Positions 1 through 10,529 are shown, counted from the stretch's first letter. The stretch: 64,000 nt of DNA from DATBHW01 sp035307385 (GCA_035307385.1 DATGID010000136.1:1-64000); one strand, 5' to 3'. Notes: a model not told the origin generated them from the letters alone. Numbers and translations are program-made.

Positions 1-165
1 CTGGCGACCAGCATCTCGACCGGCCTGGAGAGTGACCCGGTGCAGAAGCGGTTGGGCAATGTCATGGAAGGCGCCGCCGAGATCAGCCAACAGTTCGATG
101 ACGCCAGCAAACAGCTTGAACGCGGCGCCTCCCGGCTGGAACGCGCTGCCAGGGCGCTGCAATAA
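1..165 (+). CDS. C-terminal fragment of an unidentified protein
   Basis: Frame 1 is open from the window edge to a TAA at 163-165, giving the last 54 residues of a protein whose start lies outside the window. The tail is rich in Glu, Gln, Ala and Arg with leucines at heptad-like spacing (for example ASKQLERGASRLERAARALQ), so it is probably an amphipathic helix or coiled coil. No family is recognisable. The reading frame is supported only by helix-like composition and by ending before the promoter of the next gene. Confidence 0.55.
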   Translation: MATSISTGLESDPVQKRLGNVMEGAAEISQQFDDASKQLERGASRLERAARALQ

Positions 166-191
166 CACGCCAGAAGTCTCTGCTCGTTCTC

Positions 192-220
192 TTGCCAAGC
201 GGCAGCGTTCCCACTATAGT
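192..220 (+). promoter_or_regulatory. Sigma-70 type promoter of the PLP-enzyme gene
   Basis: TTGCCA (192-197) and TATAGT (215-220) are separated by 17 bp in the gap between the upstream stop codon and the gene starting at 286. The -10 form TATAGT recurs in several other promoters of this window. Confidence 0.6.
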
Positions 221-285
221 AATGCTCAGTTCGTCTGGCCTGGCGGCTTCAACACCATACTACTAAAAAGAAAAGGAAGATTCCC

Positions 286-1557
286 ATGTCCAGGACAAGC
301 GTCTCAGATTTGCCCAGAGCGCTTCAGGAATTTCGCGCCTCCTGCCCGCTGGTGGAACAGATCATCTACCTTGCTAACTGCTCGCAAGCCCCACAGTCGA
401 AGCCGGTGCAAGCGGGGATTGGGCGGTTTTTGGAAAGCTGGGCGACACTCGGCATGCACTGGGGCGGCTGGATTGAGGAGGTTGAAGAGGCGCGCGCCGG
501 GTTTGCCGCCCTCATCGGCGCGAGCAAAGAGGACATTGCCATCGGCGCTTCGGTTTCGCAACTGGTCTCTTCCCTCGCCAGCGCATTAGTCCAGCCCCAG
601 GCAACCAGAAAGCGCATCCTGAGCAGCGTCGTCGAATTTCCAGGCGTGGGCCAGGCATGGCACGCCGCAGTGCGCGCCGTTCCTGGGTGGAAGCTTGACC
701 TGCTCACCGGCACCGAGGCCGAGGCGCTGGAGGCTGACACGCTTGCAGCACAACGCGCTGGTTTGCTGCTGCGGCACACCCATCCTTCGGTGGTGGTCAG
801 CACCGCGCAGTTTGCCGCAGCCATCGATGAAACTACTGCCCTGGTGTCTGCGCCGCTGGTCAGCTATACCAATGGCGCGCTGCTGGACGCGCAGGCGCTC
901 TGCGCCGCAGCCCACCAGCAAGGCACGCTGGTCTTGCTCGACGCCTACCAGGCGTCGGGAAGCGTCCCCATTGATGTGCAGGCCAGTCAGGTGGATTTTG
1001 TGACGGCGGGCGCGCTGAAATATATGATGGGCACGGCGGGTATCGCGTTTCTCTACGTCAGCCCTCGCGTCCGCGAACGATTTGAGCCGTCCATGACCGG
1101 CTGGTTCGGGCGCGTCAACCCCTTCGACTTCAATTCCGCTGGCCTGGACTATCCACCTGAGGCCAGCCGCTTCGATCTTGGCACCCCTCCGCTCATCAAT
1201 GCCTTCGCGGCGCGGGCAGGCATCGAGCTTGTGCGCCAGACCGGCGTTGACGCCATCCAGGCACAGATTGATCGCCTTTCCGCGCTTGCCTATCGGGCAG
1301 CGCCGGAGCGCGGCTTGAAGATTCTAGGTCCGCAGTCTGGAACCCCGAAAGGGGCCATTACCGCTATCGACGCCGGGTCACCGGAGCGCGCGCACTGGCT
1401 GGAAGACACGCTGCGCCAACATGGGGTCATCGCCTCGGCGCGTGGGGAAGCTGTGCGCCTCGCGCCTCATGGCTTCACGCTGGAATCCGAACTGGAGCAG
1501 GCGCTCGATCACGTCGCGGCACTGCTGAAGAGCGCCCCTGCCCAGGCGGCGGTGTAA
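286..1557 (+). CDS. Aminotransferase class V-fold PLP-dependent enzyme
   Basis: This 423-residue protein has the class V aminotransferase fold (cysteine desulfurase / kynureninase-like group). Visible landmarks are an N-terminal IIYLANCSQAPQSKPV segment, the PLP-phosphate region IAIGASVSQLVSSLASAL near residue 85, the Asp-containing stretch LVLLDAYQASGSVPIDV before the active site, and the probable Schiff-base lysine K245 in TAGALKYMMG. Start choice: ATG 286 follows AAGGAAGA. It stands alone between its own promoter and a convergent MerR gene, so the context does not give the substrate. A desulfurase, kynureninase-like or isopenicillin N epimerase-like role is equally possible. Confidence 0.85.
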   Translation: MSRTSVSDLPRALQEFRASCPLVEQIIYLANCSQAPQSKPVQAGIGRFLESWATLGMHWGGWIEEVEEARAGFAALIGASKEDIAIGASVSQLVSSLASALVQPQATRKRILSSVVEFPGVGQAWHAAVRAVPGWKLDLLTGTEAEALEADTLAAQRAGLLLRHTHPSVVVSTAQFAAAIDETTALVSAPLVSYTNGALLDAQALCAAAHQQGTLVLLDAYQASGSVPIDVQASQVDFVTAGALKYMMGTAGIAFLYVSPRVRERFEPSMTGWFGRVNPFDFNSAGLDYPPEASRFDLGTPPLINAFAARAGIELVRQTGVDAIQAQIDRLSALAYRAAPERGLKILGPQSGTPKGAITAIDAGSPERAHWLEDTLRQHGVIASARGEAVRLAPHGFTLESELEQALDHVAALLKSAPAQAAV

Positions 1558-1616
1558 GACGAATGGAAGGGTGCAAGCTGTATGGCTATCAAGCAGTCGA
1601 ACTGACGCAGCAATTC

Positions 1617-2024
1617 CTACTGCCGGGTGCCTGAAATCTGTTTCAGCAGACAATCCATACATTCATCAAGATTCAGGCACCCACAACCAAGACCATCCTC
1701 CAGCAAGCCCCTCATCTTTTGCGCCTGGGCAATCAGCGCGTCTACTTCGGCCAGCTTCCCATGGACATAAGCCTGCCAGCGCGTTGACAACGAGGCATCG
1801 CCTTCAGGGTTGTTGAATAACAGCCGTATCTGGCTGATGCTGAAGCCTGCCTCTTGCGCCAGTTGAATCACCGCCAACCGCCGCAGCACGCCAGCGTCAT
1901 AGCGCCGCCGCCCATTGAGGCGTTCTGGCGCGGGGAGCACCTGCACGCTTTCGTAGTAGCGAATCGCTGAAGGCTGGATACCAGCGCGGCGGGCCACCTC
2001 GCCAATTGTGAGCATTTCTTTCAT
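1617..2024 (-). CDS. MerR-family transcriptional regulator with C-terminal cysteine cluster
   Basis: This 135-residue protein starts with the MerR winged helix-turn-helix (LTIGEVARRAGIQPSAIRYY, residues 5-24), continues with the second wing (RRRYDAGVLRRLAVIQLAQE), then a dimerisation coiled coil around residues 88-112. It ends in a cysteine cluster, CGCLNLDECMDC (CxC-x5-CxxC), that resembles the metal or Fe-S loops of SoxR and ZntR but lacks the first Cys of the SoxR pattern. The start is ATG 2024 (MKEMLTIG); longer forms run through the divergent promoter. The gene diverges from the thioredoxin gene and probably acts at the operator in between. The signal (metal, thiol or redox stress) is inferred. 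Confidence 0.88.
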   Translation of the reverse strand: MKEMLTIGEVARRAGIQPSAIRYYESVQVLPAPERLNGRRRYDAGVLRRLAVIQLAQEAGFSISQIRLLFNNPEGDASLSTRWQAYVHGKLAEVDALIAQAQKMRGLLEDGLGCGCLNLDECMDCLLKQISGTRQ

Positions 2025-2040
2025 GCGGTCCCTCATACCT

Positions 2041-2072
2041 CTTGACTTAAAGTCCACTTGATATTGTACGCT
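2041..2072 (+). promoter_or_regulatory. MerR-type promoter/operator between merR-like gene and thioredoxin gene
   Basis: The TTGACT hexamer at 2042-2047 runs into a near-palindrome, GACTTAAAGTC (2044-2054). A TACGCT -10-like hexamer lies 19 bp downstream (2067-2072). Over-long 19-bp spacing with a dyad inside the spacer is the hallmark of promoters that MerR proteins activate by DNA untwisting. The exact -10 is uncertain, since TATTGT at 2062-2067 is an alternative. Confidence 0.5.
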
Positions 2073-2157
2073 CGAAGTGCGGACCCAACAAGACGCGCGG
2101 AGAAGTTGGTAAAACGCACGAGAGACGGCCCGCCGAAAAGAAAGTAGAGCAAAACAC

Positions 2158-2511
2158 ATGGGACCTTCGAAGCATATCATTGCAGTTGGGGATGAGGATT
2201 TTGAGGCAAAAGTCCTCAACGCTGACAAGCCCATCATTGTGGATTTCTGGGCAGCCTGGTGCCCGCCCTGTCGCGCCATCGCTCCCGTGTACGAGCGATT
2301 GAGTGAGGAATACGCTGGGAAGATGGACTTTGCGAAAATGGACACCGATGAGCACCCACTCACGTACAGCCGCTTTGGGATCATGGGCCAGCCTACATTT
2401 CTGCTATTCCAAGGCGGCAAGGTGGTTGATCAGGTGATTGGATACAATCCAACAGGACTCAGGCGCGCGATTGAGCGCGTGCTTGCCGAACGCGCCATCA
2501 CATCCCGCTAG
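2158..2511 (+). CDS. trxA: Thioredoxin with CPPC active site
   Basis: This is a 117-residue thioredoxin-fold protein of normal length. The redox motif is W-C-P-P-C (AAWCPPCRAIAPV, near residues 34-40), with the family's cis-Pro loop MGQPTFLLF and the buried Asp in PIIVDFWAAW. The usual bacterial CGPC is replaced by CPPC, which in known thioredoxins shifts the redox potential and partner range. No signal peptide is present, so it is cytoplasmic. It diverges from a Cys-rich MerR regulator, which suggests induction by oxidative or thiol stress. ATG 2158 is the only reasonable start. Confidence 0.92.
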   Translation: MGPSKHIIAVGDEDFEAKVLNADKPIIVDFWAAWCPPCRAIAPVYERLSEEYAGKMDFAKMDTDEHPLTYSRFGIMGQPTFLLFQGGKVVDQVIGYNPTGLRRAIERVLAERAITSR

Positions 2512-2513
2512 CA

Positions 2514-3101
2514 TCACTTCGATAAAGCCGTGTAGTCGGCCCAGGTATCGACATCTTTAGGAAGCGGGCGGTCTAGCTCGACCGTCCGCACCCAGTCAGG
2601 ATGTTGATCAACCAGCTTCCAGGCAGCCTTGTCGCCATGCAGGGCGGCCAGATCGGGGAAAAGCTGGCAGTCAAACAGGAGGGGATGTCCAGGCACGCCT
2701 TGATAGGAGGCAAGTGTAATAGGCTCGCGCTCGATGCGCCAGGCAGTGGCAACGCGCTCAATGGCTTCGAGGTCAACGCCGGGTTGGTCGCTGAGCAAGA
2801 TCATCACGGCTGCGGCGCGCGGGTCGGCTGCCGCGATGCCCGTCCGATAGGACGCGGAGCAACCTTCGCCAAACTCAGGGTTCTGTACCGGGCGCGTGCG
2901 GCCCAGGACCACGCTCGCCAGAATGGTCTCGCTGGCGTGGCCCACAATGACCAGCACTTCATCGAGCGCCGGGCTGGCCTCAGCCTGAGCAATGGTCCAG
3001 CCCAGCAGCGTCGTTCCTCGGTAGGGCAGAAGTTGCTTGGGCTGGCCCAGGCGTTTAGAAGAGCCTGCCGCCAGGACCAGCCCGGTGAGAAAACCGCGCA
3101 T
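2514..3101 (-). CDS. MocA/MobA-like molybdenum cofactor nucleotidyltransferase
   Basis: This 195-residue protein opens with the nucleotide-binding signature GLVLAAGSSKRLGQPKQLLP (residues 7-26), typical of MobA-like NTP transferases such as MocA, which converts Mo-molybdopterin into its cytosine dinucleotide. Further family segments are MILLSDQPGVDLEAI near residue 100 and GVPGHPLLF near residue 135. It is the last gene of the cox operon, starting 2 bp after the XdhC-like stop. CO dehydrogenase needs the MCD cofactor, so a CTP:molybdopterin role fits the context. The nucleotide specificity is inferred from that. Confidence 0.85.
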   Translation of the reverse strand: MRGFLTGLVLAAGSSKRLGQPKQLLPYRGTTLLGWTIAQAEASPALDEVLVIVGHASETILASVVLGRTRPVQNPEFGEGCSASYRTGIAAADPRAAAVMILLSDQPGVDLEAIERVATAWRIEREPITLASYQGVPGHPLLFDCQLFPDLAALHGDKAAWKLVDQHPDWVRTVELDRPLPKDVDTWADYTALSK

Positions 3102-3103
3102 AG

Positions 3104-4045
3104 TTACGATGCCTCGAACTTTGCCTGGCAGCCCGCGCAGCAGAAGTAATAGGTGTGCCCGTGGCGTTCGGTCTTGTACATGGCGGTGGCGATGTCCACC
3201 GTCATGCCGCAGATTGGGTCGATGGCTTCTTCGCGCGGCGCGGGAACCTCCTCCAGAGAAAGGCCCACCCCGTCGCGCCGCACTTCCACCAGCGCGGCAA
3301 TGACACTCAAGGCGATTTCCGCAGGCCGCAGCGCTCTGCCGGACAGTCCCACGGGCCGCTTGAGCCGCTGCAACTGCTCGGCAGCAACGCCGTGTTCCTG
3401 CAAGAACGCAACGATGGAGGCCATGCGCTTGGTGCTGGCGACCAGGCCCACGTAACTTGCCTGGCTCGCCAGCGCGGCCTCGATGGCAGCCTCATCGTAG
3501 CCGCCGAAGGTTGCCACGACGACATAGCTGCGGGGCGAAAGCTGCGACTTGAGCGCCTCCAGGTCTTCCACCAGGCGATCGGCCTGCGGGAAAGCATCCA
3601 TGTCAGCGTTGGGGTCGCAGGCCCAGACCTCAAAGTCGAGCAGGCTGCCCAACTGCGCCAGCAGCCGCGCTACCGGCGACGAACCGATGACGACCAGTTC
3701 CGCTTTGGGCAGGAATGGCTCGACAAAGATTTGCAATTCGCCCTGCCCGGCGCAGGTCATCATCACTGGAACGACTCCGTCCTTGCGCGGGACATCCTTT
3801 TCGGCATCCGGGCTGAGCACCACCAGCCGAGGCTGGCCGTCCTCCAGCGCTGCCAGGCTCTGGCGAACGACGGTGGGCTGCGCGCAGTGGCCGCCCACCC
3901 AGCCTTCGATCTTGGCATCCGAGGTAATGATCGCCCGCGCGCCGGGTGTTCCTGAAGTTGGTTGATTCGCCGCTACCACCGTCGCCAGAGCGAATGGGCG
4001 ATGCTCAGCCCGAAGCCGCTGGACTTCATCCAGGATGTCTCGCAT
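3104..4045 (-). CDS. XdhC/CoxI-family molybdoenzyme maturation protein with C-terminal YHS domain
   Basis: This 313-residue protein has an XdhC N-terminal domain (LATVVAANQPTSGTPGARAI, residues ~18-37) and a Rossmann-like XdhC C-terminal domain (ELVVIGSSPVARLLAQLGSL, near residue 165). It then adds a YHS domain, DPICGMTVDIATAMYKT...YYFCCAGCQAKFEAS, in the last 40 residues. XdhC proteins bind and sulfurate the Mo cofactor. YHS domains bind metals through Cys and His, and CO dehydrogenase carries a Mo-S-Cu centre, so a link to metal insertion is attractive but inferred. The start ATG 4045 has AAGGAAAG upstream; a longer reading would overlap coxG. Confidence 0.85.
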   Translation of the reverse strand: MRDILDEVQRLRAEHRPFALATVVAANQPTSGTPGARAIITSDAKIEGWVGGHCAQPTVVRQSLAALEDGQPRLVVLSPDAEKDVPRKDGVVPVMMTCAGQGELQIFVEPFLPKAELVVIGSSPVARLLAQLGSLLDFEVWACDPNADMDAFPQADRLVEDLEALKSQLSPRSYVVVATFGGYDEAAIEAALASQASYVGLVASTKRMASIVAFLQEHGVAAEQLQRLKRPVGLSGRALRPAEIALSVIAALVEVRRDGVGLSLEEVPAPREEAIDPICGMTVDIATAMYKTERHGHTYYFCCAGCQAKFEAS

Positions 4046-4055
4046 TGGTCTTTCC

Positions 4056-4517
4056 TTATGCTGTGCTTGTGGATGCAGGGGTTTCCACTTTTTCGCGCAC
4101 GCATTCAAAAAACTTGGCCGTCATTTTCTTGGCCGTGCCTTCCATCAAACGCGCGCCAACGCTGGCAATCGTTCCGCTGACATTGACATCCGCGTGCCAA
4201 TCCATATGGGTGACAGTGTCGGATTCAGCGGTCAATTGCATCGCCCCCGCAATATCCACCGCGCTCCCAGCGGCGACGCCGTGCGCCTTCACCACCGCGT
4301 GATCTGGCTCATGCAGATCGGTAAGGTGCACATCGAGCGTGAAGGTGGCTTTCACTGCGCCGATGCCCACGCCCACCCGGGGTTTGAAGTGGTCCGGCCC
4401 CAGGACTTCCATCGACTGGAAGCCTGGAGCGCACGACGCCACCTGATGCGGGTCGGTAAAGAACGCATAGATGTTGTTGATGGGTGCGTTGATCGATAGT
4501 TGCCCCTCAAAGTGCAT
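4056..4517 (-). CDS. coxG: CoxG-like SRPBCC protein
   Basis: This 153-residue protein begins MHFEGQLSINAPINNIYAFF and contains CAPGFQSMEVLGPDHFKPRV, typical of the SRPBCC/CoxG group found in aerobic CO dehydrogenase clusters (carbon monoxide dehydrogenase subunit G). In Oligotropha, CoxG is reported to help anchor the enzyme at the membrane. This copy is short and has no obvious C-terminal membrane helix. The gene lies 4 bp after coxL and just before the XdhC-like gene, all in one direction, so co-transcription is likely. Confidence 0.85.
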   Translation of the reverse strand: MHFEGQLSINAPINNIYAFFTDPHQVASCAPGFQSMEVLGPDHFKPRVGVGIGAVKATFTLDVHLTDLHEPDHAVVKAHGVAAGSAVDIAGAMQLTAESDTVTHMDWHADVNVSGTIASVGARLMEGTAKKMTAKFFECVREKVETPASTSTA

Positions 4518-4521
4518 GTGG

Positions 4522-6888
<2,367 letters not shown>

Positions 6889-6909
6889 ACTGTATCTTAC
6901 CTCCGCTTG

Positions 6910-7407
6910 CTATGCCGTTGGCGCAGCCGCCTCAGCGGGTTCGCGCATCTTCTTGCCAGCATATTGAATTGCTTTGACAATGTTCACGTACCCGGTGCAG
7001 CGACACAGGTTGCCGGAAATGGCCTGGCGTACTTCCTCCTCACTAGGGTCAGGATTCTTTTCGAGCAGCGCCTTGCCGACCAGCATCATGCCCGGCGTGC
7101 AGAAGCCGCACTGCAAGCCATGCTCCTCGAAGAAGCCTTGCTGGATGGGGTCTAGCTGGCCGTTTTGCTCCAGGCCCTCCACTGTCGTAATGTCGGCTCC
7201 ATTGACCTGCACCGCCAGCAGCGTGCAGGACTTGGCCGGAGTGCCGTTGATCAGCACGGTGCATGCGCCGCAGCTTGTGGTGTCGCAGCCGATATGCGTG
7301 CCGGTGAGGTTGCAGACCTCACGAATGAAATGCACCAGCAGCAGGCGAGGCTCCACCTCAGCTTCTCTCTTCTCGCCGTTGATTGTCAGGGTGACTTTCT
7401 GGGTCAT
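6910..7407 (-). CDS. coxS: CO dehydrogenase small subunit, two [2Fe-2S] clusters
   Basis: This 165-residue iron-sulfur subunit carries electrons from the Mo site to FAD. The N-terminal plant-type ferredoxin cluster is bound by CDTTSCGAC and a later Cys (AKSC), residues ~41-63. The C-terminal cluster is bound by CGFC and CRC in LQCGFCTPGMM and GNLCRCTGYVNIV. Its ATG overlaps the coxM stop by one base (TGATG), which implies translational coupling. Length and motif order are normal for the family. Confidence 0.96.
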   Translation of the reverse strand: MTQKVTLTINGEKREAEVEPRLLLVHFIREVCNLTGTHIGCDTTSCGACTVLINGTPAKSCTLLAVQVNGADITTVEGLEQNGQLDPIQQGFFEEHGLQCGFCTPGMMLVGKALLEKNPDPSEEEVRQAISGNLCRCTGYVNIVKAIQYAGKKMREPAEAAAPTA

Positions 7408-8282
7408 CAGTTTGCTCCCCCCATGGCGCGCTCGGCTGCCTTGCGCAGCGCTCGTGCTGTGAGCGCGCGCACCACAGCCCGCTTATATTCCGCAGGGCCG
7501 CGCAGATCGGATGTCGGCTCGGCAGCGTCTCCCGCGAGTTTCGCAGCCTCGCGGATGGTCTGGGCGTCCAGGCGCTTGCCAACGAGGAATTGCTCGGCGG
7601 CCACTGGCCGGATGGCTTTCGGGCCAACGTTGGTCAGCCCCAGCCCGGCCTGCGTGCAGGTATCACCTTGCAGCGTCACCTGCGCCGCGGCGGCGGCAAC
7701 AGCGTAATCGCCGACTTTGCGCTCGAACTTCACATAGGCCGAGCCGCTGTGCGCCGCAGGTTGGGGCACGTGGATTTCCACCAGCACTTCATCGGTGTCC
7801 AGGCTGGTCTCGAACGTATCGACCAGGAAATCATCGATAGAGATGCTGCGGTGGCCGGTGGGGCCGGTTGCCACGACGCGCGCCCGCAGCGCGAGCATCA
7901 TCGCCGGGTGATCGTTCGCCGGGTCGGCGTGGGCCAGGTTGCCACCAAGCGTGGCAAAGTTGCGCACCACCGGGTCGGCCACGACTTCGCTCGCTTCGGC
8001 AATGCCCGGATAGCGGCTCCGAACCAGGGGCGAATGCTCCAGCGCGCTTTCGCGCACCATGGTGCCGATGACCAGGAAGCCATCATGCTCTTCCAGGGTG
8101 GAAAGGCCAGGCACTTTTTGTAGATCAATCACATAGCTGGGGGAAGCCAGGCGCAGCTTCATCAGTGGAATGAGGCTCTGGCCGCCAGCCATCAACTTGC
8201 CGTCTGTTCCATACCGCTGGAGCAGACCGATGGCTTCAGCCATGCTTTGCGGGGCAAAATACTCAAACGGGGGTGGGATCAC
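7407..8282 (-). CDS. coxM: CO dehydrogenase medium subunit, FAD-binding
   Basis: This 291-residue protein has the FAD-binding fold of molybdopterin dehydrogenases. Signature segments are LMAGGQSLIPLMKLRL (near residue 31) and the second flavin motif TLGGNLAHADPANDHPAM (near residue 110). It passes electrons from CoxS to a quinone. The start is taken as GTG 8282 because AAAGGAGGTG lies 8 nt upstream; the longer reading to 8324 has no such site. It is the first structural cox gene, about 170 bp after the response regulator, and that gap contains a small dyad. Confidence 0.94.
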   Translation of the reverse strand: MIPPPFEYFAPQSMAEAIGLLQRYGTDGKLMAGGQSLIPLMKLRLASPSYVIDLQKVPGLSTLEEHDGFLVIGTMVRESALEHSPLVRSRYPGIAEASEVVADPVVRNFATLGGNLAHADPANDHPAMMLALRARVVATGPTGHRSISIDDFLVDTFETSLDTDEVLVEIHVPQPAAHSGSAYVKFERKVGDYAVAAAAAQVTLQGDTCTQAGLGLTNVGPKAIRPVAAEQFLVGKRLDAQTIREAAKLAGDAAEPTSDLRGPAEYKRAVVRALTARALRKAAERAMGGAN

Positions 8283-8367
8283 AGGCTTGCACCTCCTTTG
8301 GTGTTCAGCATCGAGCCAGTACACAACCCTCAGAGGATAGGATAATGCAGGCGTTTCAGCCCGGGGA

Positions 8368-8385
8368 TATGCTTACACTAGCATA
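8368..8385. promoter_or_regulatory. Possible operator dyad upstream of coxM
   Basis: TATGCT and AGCATA form a perfect 6-bp inverted repeat around a 6-bp centre in the non-coding gap between the response regulator gene and coxM. Size and position would suit a dimeric regulator. Whether the adjacent response regulator binds it is not known. Confidence 0.3.
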
Positions 8386-8455
8386 CACAAGCCTGGTACA
8401 GAAAGGGACAGGTGGCTCAGATTTTGAGCCAATGGGCGCAAGGAGGAACGCCCGA

Positions 8456-9109
8456 TTACACCAGGCCGCGCCGCACGGCCTCTGCGGCAGCCTGGGCGCG
8501 GGTCATCACGCCCAATTGATCGAAGATGTGCTGGACCTTGCGTTTGATGCTGGCGCGGCTCCAGCCGAGTTCTTTGGCGATCTCTTCATTGCTGGCCCCG
8601 GCGGCCACGCGCTGAAGCACCTGAATATCCTGGTCGCTCAGGCCAACTTCCTGCTGGATTTGTTGGTAGCGTACCTGGGCAAACTGGCGCAGCATGCGCT
8701 CCAGCAGTTCGGGGCTAATCAGGCGCTCGCCGCGATGAACGGCGCGGATGGTCCAGACCAGCGTTTCATCGGAGACGCTTTTGAGCAAATATGCCTGAGC
8801 CTCGGCCTGCAACGCGCCGACCAGATACTCATCATCATCGTAGCTGGTGAGCATGATGATGCGGATGTGGGGATAGTCACGATGAATCTGGCGCGCCACT
8901 TCAATGCCCGTCATGCCAGGCAGGCGAATATCCAGCAGGACAATATCGGGGCTGTCCTGCTTGACCGCAGCGAACGCTTCCTGCGCCTGCCCGGCTTCGG
9001 CAATGATTTGCAAGTCGGCGTGATTGGAAAGCAGGCTGCGCAGGCCCTGGCGCACGACAGGATGGTCATCAACGATGAGAATGCGAATTGGCCGCCTGGA
9101 TGTATCCAT
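8456..9109 (-). CDS. NarL/FixJ-family response regulator
   Basis: This 217-residue protein has a receiver domain (ILIVDDHPVVRQGL, phosphoacceptor Asp in VLLDIRLPG, Thr in MLTSYDD, Lys in AYLLKSVSD) and a C-terminal LuxR-type helix-turn-helix (LSDQDIQVLQRVAAGASNEE, then ELGWSRASIKRKVQHIFDQL). The HTH is a divergent version: the usual TVK before the recognition helix is SIK. The start ATG 9109 has GAGG 9 nt upstream and lies inside the end of the kinase gene, a 41-bp overlap that implies coupling. It precedes coxMSL in the same direction, so control of CO oxidation is a reasonable inference. Confidence 0.9.
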   Translation of the reverse strand: MDTSRRPIRILIVDDHPVVRQGLRSLLSNHADLQIIAEAGQAQEAFAAVKQDSPDIVLLDIRLPGMTGIEVARQIHRDYPHIRIIMLTSYDDDEYLVGALQAEAQAYLLKSVSDETLVWTIRAVHRGERLISPELLERMLRQFAQVRYQQIQQEVGLSDQDIQVLQRVAAGASNEEIAKELGWSRASIKRKVQHIFDQLGVMTRAQAAAEAVRRGLV

Positions 9110-10436
9110 GCCCATGGTCCTCATCAAGAGCTTCGTTGGCTGCATAGCGGTCATTGAGGGGAATATCCAGCAAGACTCTGGTTCCCTGCTGGGGTCTGGT
9201 TTCAACCGAAAGCGTGCCGCCCAGGTTTTGCGCGCGCTCGTGCATGCCCACCAGACCCAGATGTCCCTCGCGCTGCGCCATCATCAGCGTCTGGTCGAAG
9301 CCCTGCCCATCGTCACCAACCTCCAATTGCACACTTTCGGACAAAAAGGTCAGGTGAACCCAGGTTTTGGTCGCGTGCGCGTGGGCCGCCGCGTTCTGAA
9401 GGGCTTCTTGCATCACGCGATAGAGACCGATCTCCGTTTCAGGGTCCATGCGGCGCGGCTGGCCTATGATCTGCGCCTGGCAGGATAGGTCTGTAAAGAC
9501 CTGAAAACGCTCAGCGTAGCGCAGAATTGCCGGGGGCAGGCCCAGCGCGTCGAGCGTAGGCGGGCGCAAGTCAAGGATGATGCGTTTGATCTCGCCATCC
9601 ACCTGGCCCAACACGGCGCGCACGCGCTGCAACGCCGCTTCCACGCGCGCCGGATTGCCACTTGCCAACCGTTCGCGCGCCGCTTTCACCTCAAGAATCG
9701 CGCCGATGATGAGTTGATTCACGCCGTCGTGCATGTTGTGGGCAATGCGCGCCCGCTCGCGTTCCTGAATGGTAACGGTTTGCGCCAGCAAAAGCCGAAG
9801 CTGATGGGCCTGCTGGGCCAGCGCCTCTTTTGCCAGACCCAGTTCTTCGGTCCGCTCGGTCACTTTGCGCTCCAGATCGGCTTTGGCGGCCTTTAATTCT
9901 TCGTAAAGCTGGGCGTTGCGAATGGCAATGGCAACCTGGGCAGCGTAGGTCATCAGCAGTTGCTCGTGCGCTTCGGTGTAGGCTTCGGGGCGGTTGGCGA
10001 CGCCAATCATGCCCATAGGCGCACCCCGCGCGCGCAGGGGCACACCCAGGAATGCCTTGACGGGCGGGTGCCCTTTGGGCTGACCGATGCGCGTAGGGTC
10101 TGCTGTCGCGTCGTCGCTGCGCACAGGTCGATTTTCCAGCACGACCCGCGCAAAAATATTGGGGCGCAGGGGAATCAGGTGGAAATGTTCATAGAAGCGC
10201 GCGCTGGCCTGGAATCCCTGAATGGCAACGACATCCATCGCGGCGCTGTCGGCAGTATTCAGGCCGATAAAGCCAAACTGCGAATCGGTCAGTTCCAGGC
10301 AGTAACGCAGCGCCGTCCCAAGCACTTGCTGAAGGTTGTGCAGTTCGGTGATCTCCAGCGCCAGTTGATAGAGCGCCTGCAACTGCTCGCGGCGTTCTTC
10401 AGCCTGGAGATAGAGAACCTCTGAGGAAAGAGTCAT
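9069..10436 (-). CDS. GAF-domain sensor histidine kinase (HisKA_3 type)
   Basis: This 455-residue soluble kinase has no membrane segments. A GAF domain spans roughly residues 30-165 (GTALRYCLELTDSQFGFIGL through GMIGVANRPEAYTEAHEQLL), a coiled coil about 170-215 (LKAAKADLERKVTERTEELG), the dimerisation/phosphoacceptor helix near 235 (IAHNMHDGVNQLIIGA), and an HATPase_c domain ending with DDGQGF and GLVGMHERAQNLGGTLSVET. A GAF sensor suggests a small-molecule, haem or redox input. ATG 10436 has AGGAGGCG upstream. It overlaps its response regulator. Confidence 0.92.
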   Translation of the reverse strand: MTLSSEVLYLQAEERREQLQALYQLALEITELHNLQQVLGTALRYCLELTDSQFGFIGLNTADSAAMDVVAIQGFQASARFYEHFHLIPLRPNIFARVVLENRPVRSDDATADPTRIGQPKGHPPVKAFLGVPLRARGAPMGMIGVANRPEAYTEAHEQLLMTYAAQVAIAIRNAQLYEELKAAKADLERKVTERTEELGLAKEALAQQAHQLRLLLAQTVTIQERERARIAHNMHDGVNQLIIGAILEVKAARERLASGNPARVEAALQRVRAVLGQVDGEIKRIILDLRPPTLDALGLPPAILRYAERFQVFTDLSCQAQIIGQPRRMDPETEIGLYRVMQEALQNAAAHAHATKTWVHLTFLSESVQLEVGDDGQGFDQTLMMAQREGHLGLVGMHERAQNLGGTLSVETRPQQGTRVLLDIPLNDRYAANEALDEDHGHGYIQAANSHSHR

Positions 10437-10529
10437 CGGCGCCTCCTGTTCCTCCTCATATGATTCCTATTCTATCACAGAGGAGATGTAAGGCTGCGCC
10501 GATTGGTCCCGCTGGTTTGAGGCCCGCTG

